40,319 bases of DNA, from positions 1-40,319 of the IMG/VR virus record IMGVR_UViG_3300027865_000019; one strand, 5' to 3'. The position numbers and the translations under genes are program-made. This document shows, piece after piece, positions 27,418-36,870 of this stretch. The notes under the pieces were generated by a model that was not told the origin of the DNA, did no database searches, and saw only the letters and a list, made by a program, of their open reading frames with translations. Position 1 is the stretch's first letter. Each line of letters starts with the position of its first letter. The stretch comes from a virus.

Positions 27418-29580
27418 ATGTCAAGAAAATTAAACCGTGCCTTACAAATCTATGGCGATCAAAAAGTTGTTGGTACTCCTAGTATTACAATATTAGAGAC
27501 TGACCAAAATAACAAAGTCCGTAGAGCGCAAGGTGCAACTGTTCCAACTGATACAGACGCTGGTTATTCTGTTGGTTGTCAATTCGTTGATACAAGTAGT
27601 GGTGTAGGTACAACACTGTATGTCAATGAAGGATCAACAACTTCAGCAGATTTTAATGCTGTAACTGCTGGTGCAGGTGGTGGATCAACTACTTGGGATT
27701 CATTGTATGACAATGATAAAACCCTAACGATTGATAGCACCACATTAACTTTTGCACTCACTCATGCTACTAATGATGGTTTTACATTAACCGGAACTGG
27801 TAGCGCAGGTGATGTTGTAAAAATTCAAAATGCAGGAACTGGTGCAGATATTTCAGGTACTTCAGATCTTTGGTCTTTTTCAAAGGCTGGTGCATTAATT
27901 GCTGCCTCTATTGCTGATTCAACCACTAATGGCACTTTAGCTGTTGATGGTAATGGATCTGGTGGTGTTGATATTTGTTCAGTATCTACTGGTGGAATCA
28001 CTTTAGGTGATGATGTTGGGTTAGCTGCTAATAAAGTATTAACTCTTACTGGCGTTGCTGCTACTGATATAATTGTAATTACAGATGGTGATATTTTAGT
28101 ATCAGATGGTGCTGTTAATATTACAGATAGTGATGAAGCTGTAGGTCTTAGTGTAACTAATGACGCTATTACAACCGCTAATCTGGTTGAGTTAGATTCA
28201 GCTAGTTTAACTACAGGTAGTGCTATTGAAGTGACTGTAGATGCTTTGACTAATGGATTTGTTTTGAGGGGTGTTACTACTGCTGCAGGTTTAGGTACTG
28301 GTGGTTTTGTTTCGTTTGATGATGGTTCAGAGCGCTTTAGTGTAAAAGCTGATGGTGCAACTGAGATTGCTAGTGGTGTTAATTCAACTGCTGCTCTTAC
28401 AGTTACTGGTATTCAGACAAATCAAGACATGGTTACTTTTGATAATACTGGTGGTGTCGTTGCAAGTGATAAAGCAGTTTTATTGATAGATGCTGGTGGT
28501 GCTGTTGCTTCTGGTGGTAATCTTTTAAGAATTGCCCCAACTGGTACGCCTAATGCTGGTGCGATTGGTATTGAATATGTAGGTGCTGGAAAGACTAATC
28601 AAGCATTATACATTGATTCTGATCCAACTGCTGCTCATGTTGTTCATATACATGGTGGTGGTGCGTTAACGAATGGACTTGCTGTTTTAGCTCTTACCAA
28701 TGATGGTAACTTGGCTACTGGTGGTAATGTGTTCAATCTTACGGTAGGTGGAACTCCAAATGCTGCTGCTATAGCCGCTGAGATAGTTTCTGCTAAGGAT
28801 TGTCAGGCTTTGGTTGTTACAACTAGTGCTGCTACTAATCACGCAGTTGAAATTACAGGTTCTGGTGCTGTAGCTGATAATAAGGCTCTTTTGGCTATTG
28901 CTGATACTGGCACTCCTGCTGCTGCTGGTTCTAATATGGTTAGAATTGATGGTTCAGGTCTTACAGATACTAATAAACCTTTATTGGTTGAGATAATTGG
29001 TACTGGTGTAGATGTACAAGGTATCGCAGTTGACGCTGATTCTTCGACTGGTTCAGTTGCAGTATTTAGTGGTTCTGGTGCTATTGCTGATAATAAAGCT
29101 ATTGTAGAGATTGTAGGAGATGGAACACCTGCCGCAGCTGGTTCAAACCTATTGCGTGTAGACGGTTCTGGTCTTACTGATACTAACAAGCCTTTACTTG
29201 TAGAAATTGAAGGTGGCGGCGTAGATTGTGTTGGTTTATCAATAGATGCTGATCCGACTACTTTGTCTGCTGCTATTATTCACTCACAAGGTGCGTTAGC
29301 TGCTGATAAAGCTACCTTAGAGGTAGTATCTGATGTTTCTGCTTGTAATGCTGATAGTTCTGTAGTAAGAATCGAACAAACTCACACAACCGGTGTAGCT
29401 ACTTGTCTTGCTCTTAAACAGGATGATGTAGATATTCCTTTTATTACTCTTGAAGCAACTATCGGAGTCGGTAACGCCATTGAAGCCGCTGGTGGTAAAT
29501 CAGTTACTCATACTCACTTCTTTATGGTTGATGTTGAAGGCGTCGGAACATTATACGTTGGTGCTGGTACTATTGCTTAA
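27418..29580 (+). CDS. Repeat-rich head fibre / decoration protein
   Basis: 720 residues, dominated by Gly, Ala, Thr, Asp and Val with degenerate repeats of about 70 residues over the second half (for example SGAVADNKALLAI, SGAIADNKAIVEI and the shared GSGLTDTNKPLLVEI). N-terminal 60 residues (NRALQIYGDQKVVGTPSITI) would anchor it. A parallel-beta or beta-prism fibre is the likely shape. Located directly after the coat gene, so a capsid-decorating fibre is more likely than a tail fibre; tail location is the alternative. The C-terminus (KSVTHTHFFMVDVEGVGTLY) may be a capping domain. Confidence 0.65.
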   Translation: MSRKLNRALQIYGDQKVVGTPSITILETDQNNKVRRAQGATVPTDTDAGYSVGCQFVDTSSGVGTTLYVNEGSTTSADFNAVTAGAGGGSTTWDSLYDNDKTLTIDSTTLTFALTHATNDGFTLTGTGSAGDVVKIQNAGTGADISGTSDLWSFSKAGALIAASIADSTTNGTLAVDGNGSGGVDICSVSTGGITLGDDVGLAANKVLTLTGVAATDIIVITDGDILVSDGAVNITDSDEAVGLSVTNDAITTANLVELDSASLTTGSAIEVTVDALTNGFVLRGVTTAAGLGTGGFVSFDDGSERFSVKADGATEIASGVNSTAALTVTGIQTNQDMVTFDNTGGVVASDKAVLLIDAGGAVASGGNLLRIAPTGTPNAGAIGIEYVGAGKTNQALYIDSDPTAAHVVHIHGGGALTNGLAVLALTNDGNLATGGNVFNLTVGGTPNAAAIAAEIVSAKDCQALVVTTSAATNHAVEITGSGAVADNKALLAIADTGTPAAAGSNMVRIDGSGLTDTNKPLLVEIIGTGVDVQGIAVDADSSTGSVAVFSGSGAIADNKAIVEIVGDGTPAAAGSNLLRVDGSGLTDTNKPLLVEIEGGGVDCVGLSIDADPTTLSAAIIHSQGALAADKATLEVVSDVSACNADSSVVRIEQTHTTGVATCLALKQDDVDIPFITLEATIGVGNAIEAAGGKSVTHTHFFMVDVEGVGTLYVGAGTIA
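28858..29283 (+). repeat. Two closest copies of the 213-bp coding repeat
   Basis: Copies start at 28858 and 29071, in frame, 71 codons each. They share GGTTCTGGTGCT at the start and the codons for GSGLTDTNKPLL; many differences are synonymous. More diverged copies extend upstream to about 28450. Confidence 0.7.
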
Positions 29581-29592
29581 TCGGTTTTTAAA

Positions 29593-29614
29593 CAGAGGGT
29601 TTAATAGCCCTCTG
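29593..29614 (+). promoter_or_regulatory. Intergenic hairpin without T-run
   Basis: CAGAGGG (29593-29599), loop of eight, CCCTCTG (29608-29614). Strong 7-bp stem after the repeat-rich gene. Lacks a T-run, so an RNA stability or processing element is more likely than a terminator. Confidence 0.5.
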
Positions 29615-29642
29615 GAGAAAGCTTATTAATAATATAAAAAGT

Positions 29643-29933
29643 ATGACTTACAAACCTACACATATTACAGGAACAGTCACAACCACTGTTCATAGTCTTA
29701 AAGGGGTTTTGCATAGTATCACAGTTAATGAGGCCGCTGCTAATGGTGTAATTACCGTTTATGATGGTGTTGCCGCAACTGGTACTGTGCTTGCTATAAT
29801 TACAAGTCCGGGAACACTGCTTCAGAATCATTTTACTTTGATTTATGATGTAGATTTTGATACAAATTTAACTGTGGTTACCTCAGTAGCAGCACAAGAT
29901 ATAACTATTTCAACTAGACCACAAGGTAATTAA
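29643..29933 (+). CDS. Small beta-sandwich structural protein
   Basis: 96 residues, nearly all beta strands (ITGTVTTTVHSLKGVLHSIT, VITVYDGVAATGTVLAIITS). The strand-rich pattern suits a capsid decoration or neck protein, and the neighbours are coat, head fibre and adaptor. No exact family assigned. Confidence 0.6.
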   Translation: MTYKPTHITGTVTTTVHSLKGVLHSITVNEAAANGVITVYDGVAATGTVLAIITSPGTLLQNHFTLIYDVDFDTNLTVVTSVAAQDITISTRPQGN

Positions 29934-29939
29934 AACTTT

Positions 29940-30722
29940 ATGCAATTTAGTGATGTTACAAATGAATTAGGGATAGTTCAAGATATTGACTATCTTGTTA
30001 AGACTAATACCACAACTTATCCCCTGAAAGATAAGGCGAGGAATGTTAATCGTTGGCTTGATTTTGTTGTCGGAGTCCTTTTAACTTCTGATAATCGTTG
30101 GCAATGGGATGATACAAACAATGCTTCTGCCCCTATTCAAACTATTAATTTAGTTGATGGTACTGATAATTATGCCATACCTGATACTACTTATTTAAGA
30201 ATAGAAAGGGTTGAGGTTTTAGATCAAAATAATAGATACCAATTTATAAGACCGATAGACAAAAGGGATGTGAGAAGTCAGTCAATGACAGAATTTCAAA
30301 GCACAGATGGAATGCCGCGATTTTATGATAAAGTCGGTGGTTTTGTTTTTTTATATCCTACTCCATCAGCTTCTTTTGTTACACCGACTGCTGGATTGAA
30401 GATTTATTTCCAACGTGGAGCTTCTCAATTTGCGTCAACTGATACGACTAAGGTGCCTGGATTCGCTGAACCATTCCACAGAATACTCTCATTAGGTGCA
30501 GCAATGGATTATGCGATGATTAATGATTATCCAACAACCAAGATAGCATTATTTCAGAAACAAATTGATGTTTTAACTTTGAAAATGATTGAATTTTACC
30601 AATCAAGAAATAGAGATCAAAAAACTCAAATGAGAGTTAGAAAAACTAATTATGGTGATTTTGATAGATTGGGTACTTATAATCGTGGTTGCTCTTCTCG
30701 TGATAAGGTAGCTTTTTATTAA
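29940..30722 (+). CDS. Head-tail adaptor protein (podovirus type)
   Basis: 260 residues. Helical N-terminus (KARNVNRWLDFVVGVLLTSD, then RWQWDD), then a beta part with IPDTTYLRIERVEVLDQ and GMPRFYDKVGGFVFLYPTPS. The last motif is very typical of podovirus adaptors, which dock under the portal. A basic C-terminal tail may insert into the portal. Order portal, coat, adaptor, nozzle supports the assignment. Confidence 0.7.
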   Translation: MQFSDVTNELGIVQDIDYLVKTNTTTYPLKDKARNVNRWLDFVVGVLLTSDNRWQWDDTNNASAPIQTINLVDGTDNYAIPDTTYLRIERVEVLDQNNRYQFIRPIDKRDVRSQSMTEFQSTDGMPRFYDKVGGFVFLYPTPSASFVTPTAGLKIYFQRGASQFASTDTTKVPGFAEPFHRILSLGAAMDYAMINDYPTTKIALFQKQIDVLTLKMIEFYQSRNRDQKTQMRVRKTNYGDFDRLGTYNRGCSSRDKVAFY

Positions 30723-30734
30723 TATGTTTAAAAA

Positions 30735-32165
30735 ATGGCTGACAATACATTTACAATCTCGATAGATAAAACATATCAGGGTTTTAGCCCCATGGCTTTT
30801 GAGAATTCTTTAACAGAATTCGGAAATGGTGGACATGCTTCAGCGATGACTAATTGTGATGTATTGAGTGCAGATTTTTTTACACAAGGTCCAGGTTTTG
30901 TAGATTTAACAAATGGCACACAAGCAGGTGCAGTAACAGAATTGATCACTTTTATTTATGATAAATCAGTTGCAACAAAAGCATACGGGATTGGACAAAC
31001 TAAATTGTTTGAATTAACTAATACAGCAGTAACTAATGCAGGAGACTTTCCGCATGCAATAACTAATAGTACAGATGGAGAAAGTATAGTTGTTTTAAAA
31101 GGAGTTCTTTATTATTTTTTTAATAAATCAAGTGGTGGTGAAATTGGAAGTTTTGATTTATCTAGTACATTTGATGATGACTGGGGGTCAACCATACCGA
31201 CAGGTGCGGCATCACTTCAAAAAGCATTGCATCCTAGTGATGGTAAAGAAGATGTGATGATATTCGGAAATGGAAGATATGCTGGTGTGTATATCGGAGG
31301 AACTAATACCGTTGCTCCAACAAAATTAGACTTTGGAAATGATGCAGAAGTATCAGATGTGATATTTAGCGGTAATCAATGGCTCATAGCTGTAAATAAA
31401 GGCTCTACAGGGCGTACAGAGGGTCAAATTTATACGTATGAGGCTAGCGGGTTATCTTCTATCTTAGATGATGAAACAGCCGTAGGAATGCAAAAAATAG
31501 GGTTTTTGTATCGTTTAAATGGCATTGTGTACGTTGCTTATCAAGATTTGTCATCAACAGGTTTTAAGATAGGGTATTTGAGCGGTAGGCGTATTATAAA
31601 TTTAGGAAGTTATACTGGAGCATTACCTGGTTTTGCACAAAAAACTTTATTTAAAAACACGATTATTTATTTATCATCGAATGATATATGGTCATCTGGC
31701 TCTTTAGCAGAAGAATTGCCTGTACAAATTTCACAATTAGCAGGTACTGAATTTATAGCAACTGGTGCTTTAGCTGCTCCATTTGGTACTCCAATGATGG
31801 CATCAGCAGAAGAATCTTCTTTTAAATTATCAAAATTTTCTGGTTATAATACAAATTCTAACTGGAAGTCAATTGTATTTCCGACGACACAAGGAAGATT
31901 TAAGGGTTATATAGATGAAATAACAGTTTTGACGAATACTTTAGGTGCCAACGCAAGAGCAGATTTAACGATTGAATATAATCAAGCGGTTGGTACTACG
32001 ACTTTAAAACAGATTACAGGAACAGGAGATAGAAAATTTGTGTTTGATAATTTTGATGTAGGTTCAGTATCAGATTTTAGGATAGCAATTGATTATTCAA
32101 ATGGTGATACGACAAATCCAGTTCAGATTAGAAATATATTAGTTAAAGGACATTGGACATTATAA
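30735..32165 (+). CDS. Tail nozzle-like beta-propeller protein
   Basis: 476 residues, almost entirely beta, with repeated short blades (KAYGIGQTKLFELTN, GVLYYFFNK, GNGRYAGVYIGG, GNQWLIAVNKGS, NGIVYVAYQD, NTIIYLSSND). Such propellers form the nozzle or hub under the adaptor in short-tailed phages, with the C-terminal beta-sandwich (TIEYNQAVGTTTLKQITG) outside. Directly downstream of the adaptor. Assignment is from fold pattern and order, not a diagnostic motif. Confidence 0.6.
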   Translation: MADNTFTISIDKTYQGFSPMAFENSLTEFGNGGHASAMTNCDVLSADFFTQGPGFVDLTNGTQAGAVTELITFIYDKSVATKAYGIGQTKLFELTNTAVTNAGDFPHAITNSTDGESIVVLKGVLYYFFNKSSGGEIGSFDLSSTFDDDWGSTIPTGAASLQKALHPSDGKEDVMIFGNGRYAGVYIGGTNTVAPTKLDFGNDAEVSDVIFSGNQWLIAVNKGSTGRTEGQIYTYEASGLSSILDDETAVGMQKIGFLYRLNGIVYVAYQDLSSTGFKIGYLSGRRIINLGSYTGALPGFAQKTLFKNTIIYLSSNDIWSSGSLAEELPVQISQLAGTEFIATGALAAPFGTPMMASAEESSFKLSKFSGYNTNSNWKSIVFPTTQGRFKGYIDEITVLTNTLGANARADLTIEYNQAVGTTTLKQITGTGDRKFVFDNFDVGSVSDFRIAIDYSNGDTTNPVQIRNILVKGHWTL

Positions 32166-32167
32166 TT

Positions 32168-34267
32168 ATGCCTACAGATATAACAACAAAAGATTTAGAG
32201 ATAATACCAGCAAAAGAGAAAGTGCAAGTAATAGAAGATAATTTTCAACAGACAATGGGTGGATTAAGAGCAAATCCAACAAGTATAGAACGAGGAGCAG
32301 GAGATAATTTGTTTAGATTGGATGATCAAGGTTTATATATGGGAAATGCGGATTTTGCTTCTGCTCCTTTTAGTGTAACATATGCTGGGGTAATAAGTGC
32401 AACTGGTTTAGATTTAACTGCTTATTTTCATAAGACTAATGATGACTTAGATGATGTGATTGATGGTTCAACTTATAGTAAAGTTTTAACAACATCTATA
32501 AGTGCGGGTAAGATACTTTTATCACAGGCTGATGGCGATAGTGATGATATAAGTGAGGGAGCGGCTAACTTTTTTGCGGGAGTGAGTGGAGCGGATTTTA
32601 TAAAAGGAACCGATGATTTAGATGATATAAGTGATGGTTCAACATATGCCAAAGTGTTGTCAACTTCGATTAGTGCAGGACAAATAATATTAGGACAAGC
32701 AACTGGTGATTTAGATGACATAGCAGATGGTGGAACTTATGGTAAAATTTTAGTAACAGATATATCAGCTGGTAAAATAGTTGTTGTAGGCAGTACAGCC
32801 TCAATTAATATAAATGACACGACATTCGGCAATGCAGGTATTCAATTGCAATATAATGGAGGAACACCGAGAGCTTATGTAGGAGATGGAGCAAATGCTT
32901 TTTTTCAACATGATGGCACTAAAATAACATGGAAAGCGGCTAACGCAGAATTAGACGCAAGTGGCAATTTGTCTATAACAGGTGGAGTTATCGAGTGGGC
33001 TACAATAAGTGGAACAACAAATGCTCCCGAAGATGATGCTACAGTTGGGGGTACGATAGGAACTGATATAAAAGATGAAGATAGTGATGTTTCTGCACAA
33101 GATAAGGTTGTTAATTTTAAAAAATACGTTCTAGGGGAAACAATATCAACAGAAGATGTGATTTGTATTAAGCCTGATTTTGAAGATTTTTCACCATCAA
33201 AAGATACTTATGTAGATAGTAACCTCCCTGTTCAGAATTTTGGATCTGATGATGAAATGTATGCATCAAGAGATGGCGGTGGTATCCAGGATAGGCATTG
33301 TTTTATTGAATTTGATATGTCGTCAGTTCCATCACCTGAATTTATTTTAAAAGCAGAAATAATCTTAACAGTAAAAACAAGAACAAATACGCCTGAAGTT
33401 GGAATATCGGATCCTGACGCTGCTTGGGTTGAGGGAACTATTACTTGGAATACTATGCCTGCAACTTCAGCTTTAGAATATGGGGATAACACGGGAACTT
33501 TCGTTGTTGGAGCGGCATTATCAACTTTAGCAATAGATATAACTAGAACAGTACGAAAATGGAAAAACGGATCGACTAATAATGGATTAAGAATTTCTGA
33601 AAATAGTGGCGGAAATAGTGATATATCTCGTTTTTATACAGAAGATGAAGCAACATCATCAAGGCGACCTGTTTTAAGAATTTACAAAACTAACGACACT
33701 GATGGAAAAATATATAAAGCAGATTGTTCAGATTACTTATTATCAAGAAGTATTATAGGATTTGCCGAAGAAGCTGGAAATTTAGATGATACAAAAAAAG
33801 TTCAAATACAAGGAGTGAAAGACGGTTTTTCATTCGGTACGACTAGAGGAGTTGTATATCTTAATAATACCGCAGGTAGTATTACAGAAGTAACGAATAA
33901 TCTTGAAAGAGTTATTGGGGTAGGAGATATAATTTCCGCTTCTGAAATTCAAATAAATTTACAAAGACAAAATATATTAATTGAAAAATTAGGCAGAATT
34001 ATACAAGATACTAGCGGAACAGTTAGAGTTTTTGTTCCATCTGATGCTAGATGGGCAAAAGTTTACATGAGAGATAATTCAACTGCTCCTGATGTATATA
34101 GAGTTATTGATACTTATAGAGATAATGACGGACTGGATAGTTTGATTGATACTTATTACGATGGAAGCGCAGTAAGAAATATTACTTGTACATGGGGTGC
34201 TAACTATATTGATATTACGGGAAGTACAGCCGATTTAGACATATTCAATATTTATTTTTATACTTAA
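32168..34267 (+). CDS. Tail fibre / adhesin with DNRLRE-like domain
   Basis: 699 residues from the ATG at 32168 (MPTDITTKDLEII); the ATG at 32153 would start inside the previous gene. Residues about 90-205 carry three repeats of a DLDDxxDGSTYxKVLxTSISAG unit. Residues about 340-510 (FSPSKDTYVDSNLPVQNFGS, then FIEFDMSSVP, ILTVKTRT, EGTITWNTMP) match the DNRLRE jelly-roll-like domain of surface proteins. The C-terminal 150 residues are a separate beta domain. A carbohydrate-binding tail fibre is likely. Confidence 0.72.
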   Translation: MPTDITTKDLEIIPAKEKVQVIEDNFQQTMGGLRANPTSIERGAGDNLFRLDDQGLYMGNADFASAPFSVTYAGVISATGLDLTAYFHKTNDDLDDVIDGSTYSKVLTTSISAGKILLSQADGDSDDISEGAANFFAGVSGADFIKGTDDLDDISDGSTYAKVLSTSISAGQIILGQATGDLDDIADGGTYGKILVTDISAGKIVVVGSTASININDTTFGNAGIQLQYNGGTPRAYVGDGANAFFQHDGTKITWKAANAELDASGNLSITGGVIEWATISGTTNAPEDDATVGGTIGTDIKDEDSDVSAQDKVVNFKKYVLGETISTEDVICIKPDFEDFSPSKDTYVDSNLPVQNFGSDDEMYASRDGGGIQDRHCFIEFDMSSVPSPEFILKAEIILTVKTRTNTPEVGISDPDAAWVEGTITWNTMPATSALEYGDNTGTFVVGAALSTLAIDITRTVRKWKNGSTNNGLRISENSGGNSDISRFYTEDEATSSRRPVLRIYKTNDTDGKIYKADCSDYLLSRSIIGFAEEAGNLDDTKKVQIQGVKDGFSFGTTRGVVYLNNTAGSITEVTNNLERVIGVGDIISASEIQINLQRQNILIEKLGRIIQDTSGTVRVFVPSDARWAKVYMRDNSTAPDVYRVIDTYRDNDGLDSLIDTYYDGSAVRNITCTWGANYIDITGSTADLDIFNIYFYT

Positions 34268-34271
34268 TTAT

Positions 34272-36869
34272 ATGGCAGAATTTTCACCACAATTTAAACG
34301 AGGACAAGAAAGGTTTATTAAAATTTTATCACCTCAACAAAGGCTTGGTTTGCAACAAGCTAATATTTTAACTGGTACAAGTCAGATTGAAAAAATTGGT
34401 GGTAGTGAATTTTTTAAGATACCTGATATTGCCACTCAACAAAAATTAGCACAAGGTAAATTTTTTGATCCAAGAGGTGAAGCATTGGATTTACCAACAA
34501 TTCAAGCGACTGCTCAACCTACTGTTCAATCAGCCGTTCAGCCTACTCAAGCCGCTCCTCAACCAACTAGAGTTTTAACAGAAGCGCAAAAAACAGGATT
34601 ACAAGCAGCTCAAACAAGAATAGAACAGGGCAATCCAGAAGGACGTGATGTTGAGTTGGTTGAAGAAGCTAAAGCAGGTGGTTTTTTCCCTGAAGCTCCT
34701 ACGCCTGAAATTCCAAGACCAGGTATAGCAGATATTTCAGATGATGTTACCGGTATTGTTGATACATCAGGTTCACAACCTCCTAAAGTTCAAGATAATA
34801 CCGCCGACTTTGAAAGTTTGTTTAATTCGGTATCACAAGATTTAATAGAAAAACGAACAGCTTTTGAATCTTCATTGCAAAAACAACTTGATGATTTAAA
34901 AACTCAAAGAGAAGAAACTCAAGCAAAGATAGATGAATTTACAGCTAAACAGGAGGGAATATTAGGAGAAGCCGAAGAATTTACAACACCATTTCAGGCA
35001 GAATTAGAAGAAAATGAAAGAAAGAGATTAAAGGTAGAAGAAAACTTTTTTGAAAATCAAAAGTTAAGCGAAGAGCTTGGAAGTCTTTTAACAGAAGGTA
35101 ATGATTTAGTTCGACAAATGAAAGAAACAACAGGACTTGCCGCTATTCGCAATCCACGAATTAATAAAACTATTTCTGACATATCCGCTAGGGCTGGTGT
35201 TATTGAGGCTGTAATGAGCGCACGCAATAATCAAATATCTGTTGCAGAGAATTTAATTGATAGATCGGTAAATGCTATTAACGCAGATAGGACAAGTCAA
35301 CTTAATTATTATAATAGTTTGCTTGGTTTTTATGGTGGACTCAAAGACGAAGAAGGGAATAAGTTGGTTAGTATTACAAATGATGAAAAGAAATTCGTTA
35401 ATGCTCAAATTAGTTTGCTTGAAAATGATTTGGCACAAAGTCAAGCGGTTGCAAATCAAATCAAACAAGCCATGACTGATCCTGCAACTGCCGCAATTTA
35501 TGGACAAGCAGGAATAAGTTTAAATGATACGCCACAAGAGATAAATCAAAAATTATCTAATTATACTTTTCAACAAGATAATATAAGGGTAGATAATGAA
35601 ATGGCTGATAATGGATTTGAATTTATTCCAGAAGGAACTTTAGGTAGTAGAGACCCAGAAGGAATTAGAATAAAAAGAGATAGTCAAGGAAATGAACGTA
35701 CTTATTGGAAAGATCCAGCTGTTACTGATAAAGATTTTGAGCTAAGAACAGTTGGTGGTAAAATTATAAGAACAAATCCACAAACAGGAGAAACAGAAGT
35801 AATTTTTGAGGGTGAAGTTGGAGATGATGATTTTACTACTCAACAAAAATTTAGTAATACGTTTAAAATTAGAAGTGAATTATTAGCTCAAAGTAAAGAT
35901 TTTCAAAAAATAAGAAGTTCTTGGGGTAGAATACAATCTGCGGCTAAAGATCCTAGCGCAGCTGGTGATTTGGCAATTATCTTTAATTTTATGAAAATAT
36001 TAGATCCAGGAAGTGTTGTCAGGGAAAGTGAATTTGCGACTGCTGAAAATGCGGCTGGTGTGCCTCAGAGAATAAGAAATTGGTGGAATAAAGTATTATA
36101 CGGTACTAGATTAGGTGCAGCAACGCAAGAGGAAAAAAGACTAGGACTAGATAGCCAGTCTCGTGAAGAAGCAGCAAGTGATGCTTCTAGTCAAAGAGCT
36201 GATTTTGTTAATACTGCAAAAGGATTGTTTGAATCTGAATTATCAACACAAAAAGAAAGACAGGCAGAATCTCGTAGGACAGCAGAATCTTTTAACCTTG
36301 ATCCGAATCAAGCTGTACCTGATTTGACGGGAGAAGGACAACCGCTTGATGAAACTTTTTCTTTTACTAATTTTGATGATTACTTTGATAGTTTATCAGC
36401 AGAAGAGCAACAATCAATAAATAACATACAAATAGAATTTGATATACCGAATGAACAAGATTTATTTGATTTTATAAAAGAGCAATCAGATTTTAATCAA
36501 GTTGGTAGCGACACACAGGCAGCTACAGGAAACATAATAAGCCAAAAAGTAGGAACTAGAAATATAAAAGTTGATGATAGTATCTCTGATAAAATAGCAC
36601 AGGCTGATAAAGAATTTTTTGAAGCTACCGGTAAACATATTTTAATTAATCAATCATTTAGAAGTAGAGAACAACAAGCCGAATTATTTAGAAGATCACA
36701 AGCAGGAGAGATTGGTAGAGCTGCGCCTCCGGGTAAATCTTTTCATGAAAAAGGATTAGCTATTGATGTAACCAATTGGAAAGAAGCTGAAAAATTTTTA
36801 AGAAAATTTGGATTTAAAAATAATCTCGCTGATGATAAAGGACACTTTAGCATTGGAGAGTTTGCTTAA
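34272..36869 (+). CDS. Internal/ejection protein with C-terminal M15 peptidase
   Basis: 865 residues. N-terminal 160 are Gln/Pro/Ala rich, residues about 175-420 are long helices (LQKQLDDLKTQREETQAKID), and a middle region follows with KFSNTFKIRSELLAQSKDF. The last about 100 residues are a D-Ala-D-Ala carboxypeptidase/endopeptidase of the M15 (VanY-like) family: SFRSREQQAELF, then SFHEKGLAIDV with His825 and Asp832, and GHFSI with His858 as zinc ligands. The domain would open peptidoglycan during DNA entry. The large helical part suits an internal virion protein that leaves the head with the DNA. No signal peptide. Confidence 0.8.
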   Translation: MAEFSPQFKRGQERFIKILSPQQRLGLQQANILTGTSQIEKIGGSEFFKIPDIATQQKLAQGKFFDPRGEALDLPTIQATAQPTVQSAVQPTQAAPQPTRVLTEAQKTGLQAAQTRIEQGNPEGRDVELVEEAKAGGFFPEAPTPEIPRPGIADISDDVTGIVDTSGSQPPKVQDNTADFESLFNSVSQDLIEKRTAFESSLQKQLDDLKTQREETQAKIDEFTAKQEGILGEAEEFTTPFQAELEENERKRLKVEENFFENQKLSEELGSLLTEGNDLVRQMKETTGLAAIRNPRINKTISDISARAGVIEAVMSARNNQISVAENLIDRSVNAINADRTSQLNYYNSLLGFYGGLKDEEGNKLVSITNDEKKFVNAQISLLENDLAQSQAVANQIKQAMTDPATAAIYGQAGISLNDTPQEINQKLSNYTFQQDNIRVDNEMADNGFEFIPEGTLGSRDPEGIRIKRDSQGNERTYWKDPAVTDKDFELRTVGGKIIRTNPQTGETEVIFEGEVGDDDFTTQQKFSNTFKIRSELLAQSKDFQKIRSSWGRIQSAAKDPSAAGDLAIIFNFMKILDPGSVVRESEFATAENAAGVPQRIRNWWNKVLYGTRLGAATQEEKRLGLDSQSREEAASDASSQRADFVNTAKGLFESELSTQKERQAESRRTAESFNLDPNQAVPDLTGEGQPLDETFSFTNFDDYFDSLSAEEQQSINNIQIEFDIPNEQDLFDFIKEQSDFNQVGSDTQAATGNIISQKVGTRNIKVDDSISDKIAQADKEFFEATGKHILINQSFRSREQQAELFRRSQAGEIGRAAPPGKSFHEKGLAIDVTNWKEAEKFLRKFGFKNNLADDKGHFSIGEFA

Positions 36870-36870
36870 T

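Noticed and set aside
27579-29189. Minus-strand ORFs under the repeat-rich head protein
   Set aside because: Pure mirror frames of a low-complexity Gly/Ala/Thr gene, with no start context.
28858-29283. Diversity-generating retroelement target repeat
   Set aside because: No reverse transcriptase and no template/variable repeat with adenine-specific changes; these are ordinary coding repeats.
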